Shown here in pieces: positions 21,017 to 25,434 of a stretch of 25,434 bases of DNA. Made by a program: the position numbers and the translations under genes. This DNA is from an uncultured bacterium. GTDB lineage: Bacteria; Bacteroidota; Bacteroidia; Bacteroidales; Marinifilaceae. The notes under the pieces are model-generated. The model ran no database searches, was not told the origin of the DNA, and worked only from the letters and a program-made list of their open reading frames with translations. Each line of letters begins with the position of its first letter. Positions within the stretch are counted from its first letter, which is position 1. The stretch spans positions 1 to 25,434 of the forward strand of contig CAJMQA010000009.1 of assembly GCA_905215395.1 (NCBI GenBank), written 5' to 3'.

Positions 21017-23785
21017 ATGGAGAAGCAATTTATTGAATTGAAGGGAATACGGGTGCACAATCTGAAAAATATTGATTTGAGGATTGAACTGAATAAATTG
21101 ATTGTGCTCACCGGAGTGTCTGGTAGTGGAAAATCATCTCTGGCATTTGATACGCTATATGCCGAAGGGCAACGCCGTTATGTGGAAAGCCTGTCTTCTT
21201 ATGCCAGGCAGTTTCTGGGACGTTTGAATAAACCAGAATGTGATTATATCAAGGGTATTCCGCCTGCTGTTGCTATTGAACAAAAAGTCAATACCTCTAA
21301 CCCCCGCTCTACCGTCGGGACTTCAACGGAGATATACGACTATATCAAGTTACTATATGCAAGGGCCGGTAAAACCATTTCTCCCTTGTCGGGACGGGAA
21401 GTAAAACGGGATACAACCGATGATATTACCCGTTATATTGAAAATTACCAAGGAAAAGTAGCCATTATCCTGGCCCGCCCGTCTGATTTACATCAGGCAG
21501 ATACTTTGAGACTTTTAATGAATCAGGGATTTTCCCGGATTAAAGCAGACCGGGATTTTTTGCGAATAGATGATGTCCTGAACGAAAAACAAAAGCTGTA
21601 TACCGGTCAGGATATCTATCTGGTCATTGACCGGATCACTGTAAATGAGGATAAAGATACCGTTTCCAGAATTTCGGAATCTGTAGAAACAGCTTTATAC
21701 GAAGGACAAGGGGAATGTTTTATCGAAATTGAGGGAGAAATCCGTTCTTTTTCTAACCGGTTTGAAGCTGACGGTATGGGTTTTACTATTCCGACTGTTA
21801 ACATGTTCAGTTTCAACTCCCCCCTGGGGGCTTGCCCCAAATGCGAAGGATATGGGAAGATCCTGGGGATAGATGAAGATCTGGTAGTGCCCAATAAGTC
21901 CCTGAGTGTATACGAAGATGCTATCATGTGCTGGCGTGGGGAAAAAATGAGTGAATGGAAAAACATGCTCATCAAAAATGCACACCGGATTAATTTTCCG
22001 GTACACAAACCTTACTATGAGCTGACAAAAACAGAAAAAGAACTTCTATGGAACGGATGTTCTTATTTTGGTGGAATATACGATTTCTTTACCCATCTGG
22101 AATCCAAGAAATATAAGATTCAAAACAGGGTAATGATTGCAAGGTATACAGGAAAAACTAAATGCCCGGATTGTCAGGGTACTCGTTTAAAGACAGAAGC
22201 TGGTTATGTAAAAATAGGCGGAAAGTCGGTACCGGAATTAGTTGAAATGCCGGTTTCCGAACTGAAAGAATTTTTTGATCATTTGGAATTGACTCCGGAA
22301 CAGGGTAAAATTGCCGATCGTATTTTACCCGATATTAAAAACCGGCTTGAATTTTTACTTGAAGTAGGTCTGGGATATCTGACACTGAATCGTTTGTCTT
22401 CCACCTTATCAGGTGGTGAATCTCAACGTATCAATCTGGCAACTTCCTTAGGATCGGCTCTGGTCGGCTCATTGTATATTCTGGACGAGCCTAGTATTGG
22501 TTTGCATTCCAGAGATACCGAACAACTGATACAGGTTTTAAAAAAATTGAGGGATTTAGGAAATACTGTCATTGTTGTTGAACACGACGAAGACATCATA
22601 AAAGCTGCAGATGAAGTTATAGACATCGGACCTGAGGCCGGCCGGTTGGGCGGAGAAGTTGTATTTCAGGGAAATATGCAGGAATTAAAGAAAGCTCATA
22701 CCCTGACTGCCGACTATATCTATGGCAAACGAAATATTGAAATACCCTCTTCCAGGCGGATCTGGACTAAAAAACTGACGATTTCCGGAGCAACTGAAAA
22801 TAACCTGAAAAACATAACTGTCAATTTTCCTTTGAAAGTAATGACTGCTGTGACCGGGGTAAGTGGTTCCGGAAAAAGTACGTTGATCAAGACAATATTG
22901 GTTCCTGCCCTGAAAAAATATTATGGAGACTATTCTGACCGTACCGGAAGTTTTGATAAGCTGAGCGGAGATTTGAAGGCTATCACCGGCGTTGAATTTA
23001 TCGACCAGAATCCGATCGGAAAATCTACCCGTTCCAATCCTGTGACCTACCTGAAAGCCTGGGATGATATCCGGAAGATTTTTTCAGATACGCAGGCTGC
23101 CAGATTACAGGGATTGAAACCCTCCCATTTCTCATTCAATGTTCCGGGAGGACGATGTGAAGAATGCCAGGGTGAAGGCATTATCAAGGTGGAAATGCAA
23201 TTTATGGCCGATGTATATCTGGAGTGCGAGCATTGTAAAGGCAGACGTTTTAAAGACGATGTACTGGAAATAACTTATAAGGAAAAGAATATATACGATA
23301 TTCTGGAAATGACAGTGAATCAAGCTCTGGAATTCTTCTCTACCGGTAATGGACACAGTGAACGGAGTATTGTGGATAAACTTCAGAAACTGGTAGATGT
23401 CGGGCTGGGATATGTAAAACTGGGACAATCTTCCAGTACTCTCAGTGGCGGGGAAAGTCAGCGTGTAAAATTAGCCTATCATCTGAGCCGGGAAAATGCC
23501 GATCCCACTTTGTTTATATTCGATGAACCTACTACAGGATTACATTTTCACGATATTCATAAGCTGATGGGGGCGCTGAATGCTTTGATCGACCGTGGAC
23601 ATTCGGTCATTATTATTGAACACAACCTGGATGTTGTCAAGTGCGCCGATCATGTCATTGATCTGGGACCGGAAGGCGGTAAAGACGGCGGACAAATCGT
23701 ATTTACTGGTACCCCGGAAGAACTGGCCGAATGCAAGATGTCGTATACCGGGCATTATTTGAAGGAAAAACTAAAACAAATTTAA
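21017..23785 (+). CDS. uvrA: Excinuclease ABC subunit A
   Basis: The damage-recognition ATPase of nucleotide excision repair, 922 residues against about 940 in Escherichia coli. It contains two ABC modules. Walker A GVSGSGKSS is at 33-41 and GVSGSGKST at about 614-622; signature LSGGESQR is near 464 and again near 809, each followed by Walker B (LYILDEPSIGLH, LFIFDEPTTGLH). Zinc modules are Cys273/276 with Cys383/386 in the insertion, and Cys714/717 with Cys737/740 in the second module, the latter in the family form CEECQGEG...CEHCKGRRF. SLSSYARQFLG and GIPPAVAIEQK are typical N-terminal UvrA segments. All catalytic parts are present, so it is an intact UvrA. Bacteroidota often carry a second UvrA paralog elsewhere, so whether this is the main copy cannot be told here. 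pyrK follows after 26 nt. Confidence 0.97.
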   Translation: MEKQFIELKGIRVHNLKNIDLRIELNKLIVLTGVSGSGKSSLAFDTLYAEGQRRYVESLSSYARQFLGRLNKPECDYIKGIPPAVAIEQKVNTSNPRSTVGTSTEIYDYIKLLYARAGKTISPLSGREVKRDTTDDITRYIENYQGKVAIILARPSDLHQADTLRLLMNQGFSRIKADRDFLRIDDVLNEKQKLYTGQDIYLVIDRITVNEDKDTVSRISESVETALYEGQGECFIEIEGEIRSFSNRFEADGMGFTIPTVNMFSFNSPLGACPKCEGYGKILGIDEDLVVPNKSLSVYEDAIMCWRGEKMSEWKNMLIKNAHRINFPVHKPYYELTKTEKELLWNGCSYFGGIYDFFTHLESKKYKIQNRVMIARYTGKTKCPDCQGTRLKTEAGYVKIGGKSVPELVEMPVSELKEFFDHLELTPEQGKIADRILPDIKNRLEFLLEVGLGYLTLNRLSSTLSGGESQRINLATSLGSALVGSLYILDEPSIGLHSRDTEQLIQVLKKLRDLGNTVIVVEHDEDIIKAADEVIDIGPEAGRLGGEVVFQGNMQELKKAHTLTADYIYGKRNIEIPSSRRIWTKKLTISGATENNLKNITVNFPLKVMTAVTGVSGSGKSTLIKTILVPALKKYYGDYSDRTGSFDKLSGDLKAITGVEFIDQNPIGKSTRSNPVTYLKAWDDIRKIFSDTQAARLQGLKPSHFSFNVPGGRCEECQGEGIIKVEMQFMADVYLECEHCKGRRFKDDVLEITYKEKNIYDILEMTVNQALEFFSTGNGHSERSIVDKLQKLVDVGLGYVKLGQSSSTLSGGESQRVKLAYHLSRENADPTLFIFDEPTTGLHFHDIHKLMGALNALIDRGHSVIIIEHNLDVVKCADHVIDLGPEGGKDGGQIVFTGTPEELAECKMSYTGHYLKEKLKQI

Positions 23786-23811
23786 ATAGAGATAACTGAT
23801 AAACAATCAGC

Positions 23812-24573
23812 ATGAAAAAAATCATTGATTTTACTGTAAAGGAAAACCGGCACCTGAATACAGACAATTTTTTATTGGTACTTCATTCTATTGAAATGCC
23901 GGAAATCCGGGCCGGACAATTTGTCAATGTCAAAGTGGAAAATTCTCCGGCAACATTTCTCAGACGTCCGATTTCTGTACATGACGTAAATGTGGAAAAA
24001 GGTTTGCTTTATTTATTGATTAAGATTGCAGGAAAAGGAACTGCGCAGCTATCGGAATTAAAGCCCGGAGATAAGTTGAATATTATACTACCTTTAGGAA
24101 ACTGGTTTTCACAACCAGAAAATGGTCGATGTTTACTCATTGGAGGAGGTGTGGGTATTGCTCCCCTCCTGCATTTATCCAGAGAGTTGCAGGCTAAAGG
24201 AATGGCTCCTGTTGTATTAATTGGTACCCGCAGCTCAAAAGATATTATTTTAAAAGAAGAATTTGAAAAGTATGCAAAAGTATACTATACAACCGAAGAC
24301 GGCTCTTTCGGTGAAAAAGGATATCCTACCCAACATTCTATTCTAAAAGAAAAATTTGATCATATTTTCTGCTGTGGGCCCGAACCAATGATGAAAGCAG
24401 TTGCCGGATATGCTTATACACAGCAAATTGATTGTGAAGTCTCACTGGAGAATATGATGGCCTGCGGTATTGGTGCATGTCTATGTTGTGTGAGTGACAC
24501 CAAAGAAGGTCACAAATGTGTTTGTACAGAAGGTCCGGTATTTAATATAAATGATTTAAAATGGCAGATTTAA
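23812..24573 (+). CDS. pyrK: Dihydroorotate dehydrogenase electron-transfer subunit
   Basis: A 253-residue iron-sulfur flavoprotein that passes electrons from PyrD to NAD+ in the class 1B dihydroorotate dehydrogenase. The FAD-binding barrel has FLRRPISVHD (49-58) and the nucleotide-binding lobe has LIGGGVGIAPLLHL (109-122) and FCCGPEPMMKAV. The [2Fe-2S] loop near the C-terminus is MMACGIGACLCC...CVCTEGPVF, with ligands Cys218, Cys223, Cys226 and Cys238 by family spacing. It overlaps pyrD by 13 nt in another frame, so the two are translationally coupled and made in equal amount. It lies 26 nt after uvrA, probably by readthrough, as no promoter consensus is visible in the gap. Confidence 0.96.
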   Translation: MKKIIDFTVKENRHLNTDNFLLVLHSIEMPEIRAGQFVNVKVENSPATFLRRPISVHDVNVEKGLLYLLIKIAGKGTAQLSELKPGDKLNIILPLGNWFSQPENGRCLLIGGGVGIAPLLHLSRELQAKGMAPVVLIGTRSSKDIILKEEFEKYAKVYYTTEDGSFGEKGYPTQHSILKEKFDHIFCCGPEPMMKAVAGYAYTQQIDCEVSLENMMACGIGACLCCVSDTKEGHKCVCTEGPVFNINDLKWQI

Positions 24574-25434
24574 AGGTAAACATCAACGGTCTGAAGCTGA
24601 AAAATCCGGTTTTAACTGCTTCAGGTACATTTGGATATGGAACTGAATTTCAAGATTTTATCGATCTTGAAAAGCTGGGAGGCTTTATTGTAAAAGGAAC
24701 TACTATCAGGCACCGGGAAGGGAATCCTTATCCGCGTATGGCAGAGACTCCTTCCGGAATGCTGAACGCTGTCGGCTTACAGAATAAAGGAGTCGACTAT
24801 TTTATCGAACATATTTATCCGGAAATTAAAAACATAAAGAGTAATATCCTGGTAAATGTTTCAGGATCTACTATCGCTGACTATGTTAGCACAGCAGAAA
24901 AAATTAATACATTATCCGGTATCCCCGGAATTGAACTGAATATCTCTTGTCCCAATGTTAAGGAAGGTGGCATGGCCTTTGGAACCAGTTGTCATTCAGC
25001 AGCGGAGGTTGTCCGGGAAGTAAGAAAGGTATACAGCAAACACTTGATGGTAAAGCTTTCTCCCAATGTCACCAATATTCAGGAAATTGCACAGGCTGTC
25101 GAAACTGAAGGTGCCGATTCTGTCTCTCTGATCAATACTTTACTGGGAATGGCAGTAGATGTAAAAAAGAGAAAACCAGTATTAAGCACAATTACGGGAG
25201 GATTAAGTGGTGCCTGTGTTAAACCAGTGGCTTTACGCATGGTATGGCAAGTGGCTAAGGCTGTAAAAATACCGGTTGTAGGACTAGGAGGCATTATGAA
25301 TGCAAGCGATGCCATAGAATTCATGCTTGTCGGAGCTTCTGCCGTTCAAATCGGAACCGCCAATTTTATCGATCCTGCTATCACTGTTAAAGTCATCGAG
25401 GGAAGCGATAACTATTTGGATGAAAATGGATTTA
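24561..25434 (+). CDS. pyrD: Dihydroorotate dehydrogenase class 1B catalytic subunit, 3' end cut by window
   Basis: The gene starts with ATG at 24561 inside pyrK and stays open for 291 codons to the window end; family length is about 300-310, so little is missing. The FMN enzyme oxidises dihydroorotate to orotate in pyrimidine synthesis. Seen in order: VLTASGTFGYG (17-27), VKGTT with Lys45, LNAVGLQNKGVD (68-79), NISCPNVKEGG with the catalytic base Cys130 (cysteine is the class 1 hallmark; class 2 uses serine), KLSPNVTNI, INTLLGMAVD, GGLSGACVKPVALRMV, and the FMN phosphate loop VVGLGGIMNASDAIEFMLVGASAVQIGTA. Lactococcus PyrDB numbers its catalytic cysteine identically. Cytoplasmic, paired with PyrK and hence NAD+-linked rather than fumarate-linked. 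Confidence 0.96.
   Translation, partial: MADLKVNINGLKLKNPVLTASGTFGYGTEFQDFIDLEKLGGFIVKGTTIRHREGNPYPRMAETPSGMLNAVGLQNKGVDYFIEHIYPEIKNIKSNILVNVSGSTIADYVSTAEKINTLSGIPGIELNISCPNVKEGGMAFGTSCHSAAEVVREVRKVYSKHLMVKLSPNVTNIQEIAQAVETEGADSVSLINTLLGMAVDVKKRKPVLSTITGGLSGACVKPVALRMVWQVAKAVKIPVVGLGGIMNASDAIEFMLVGASAVQIGTANFIDPAITVKVIEGSDNYLDENGF

Noticed and set aside
1..25434. CRISPR array, transposase, integrase or phage module
   Set aside because: No regularly spaced repeats, no recombinase motifs and no tRNA-flanked junctions; nearly all DNA is housekeeping genes.

Overview
The window reads as core chromosome of a Bacteroidales-type gut anaerobe. The evidence is a set of promoter -7 boxes of the Bacteroidota form TAnnTTTG (one with TTTG exactly 19 nt upstream), start codons that mostly lack a Shine-Dalgarno sequence, moderately low GC (by eye), exported proteins that begin ...AQ after signal cleavage, and family content typical of the phylum: an S46 dipeptidyl-peptidase of the DPP11 type, a DUF3078 protein, a class I DhnA-type aldolase, reverse rubrerythrin with PerR, and a PyrK/PyrD class 1B pair. 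An Odoribacteraceae-like genome is a guess only.

Layout. 1-235 is the 3' end of an S46 peptidase gene, convergent with a superoxide dismutase gene (280-921, minus) across a shared hairpin terminator. A 533-bp gap (922-1454) holds the sod promoter region and two strong inverted-repeat structures. A minus-strand group follows: small membrane protein, TonB-dependent receptor, lipoprotein (4682 down to 1455). Divergent from it is perR plus reverse rubrerythrin (4835-5848), with a promoter and a perfect 7-1-7 palindrome that ends at the perR start codon. gpmA (plus) converges on a class I fructose-bisphosphate aldolase and an RsmI-like methyltransferase (minus). A PhnP-like metallo-hydrolase, gyrA and a periplasmic TPR protein follow on the plus strand.

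13545-19714 is a tight five-gene run: short-chain dehydrogenase, DUF3078 outer-membrane protein, NdpA-type nucleoid-associated protein, MltG, and a thioredoxin-fold lipid- or periplasm-side protein. Then come rpsF-rpsR-rplI, uvrA, pyrK and a pyrD cut by the window end.

How they fit together. The first 6 kb groups oxygen and peroxide defence (SOD, PerR, reverse rubrerythrin) around an outer-membrane receptor. The rest is housekeeping: glycolysis, DNA topology and repair, ribosome, envelope and pyrimidine synthesis. I found no CRISPR array, tRNA, rRNA, transposase or phage gene. The least explained DNA is the structured element pair at 1045-1467. The best supported regulatory observation is the PerR autoregulatory site.
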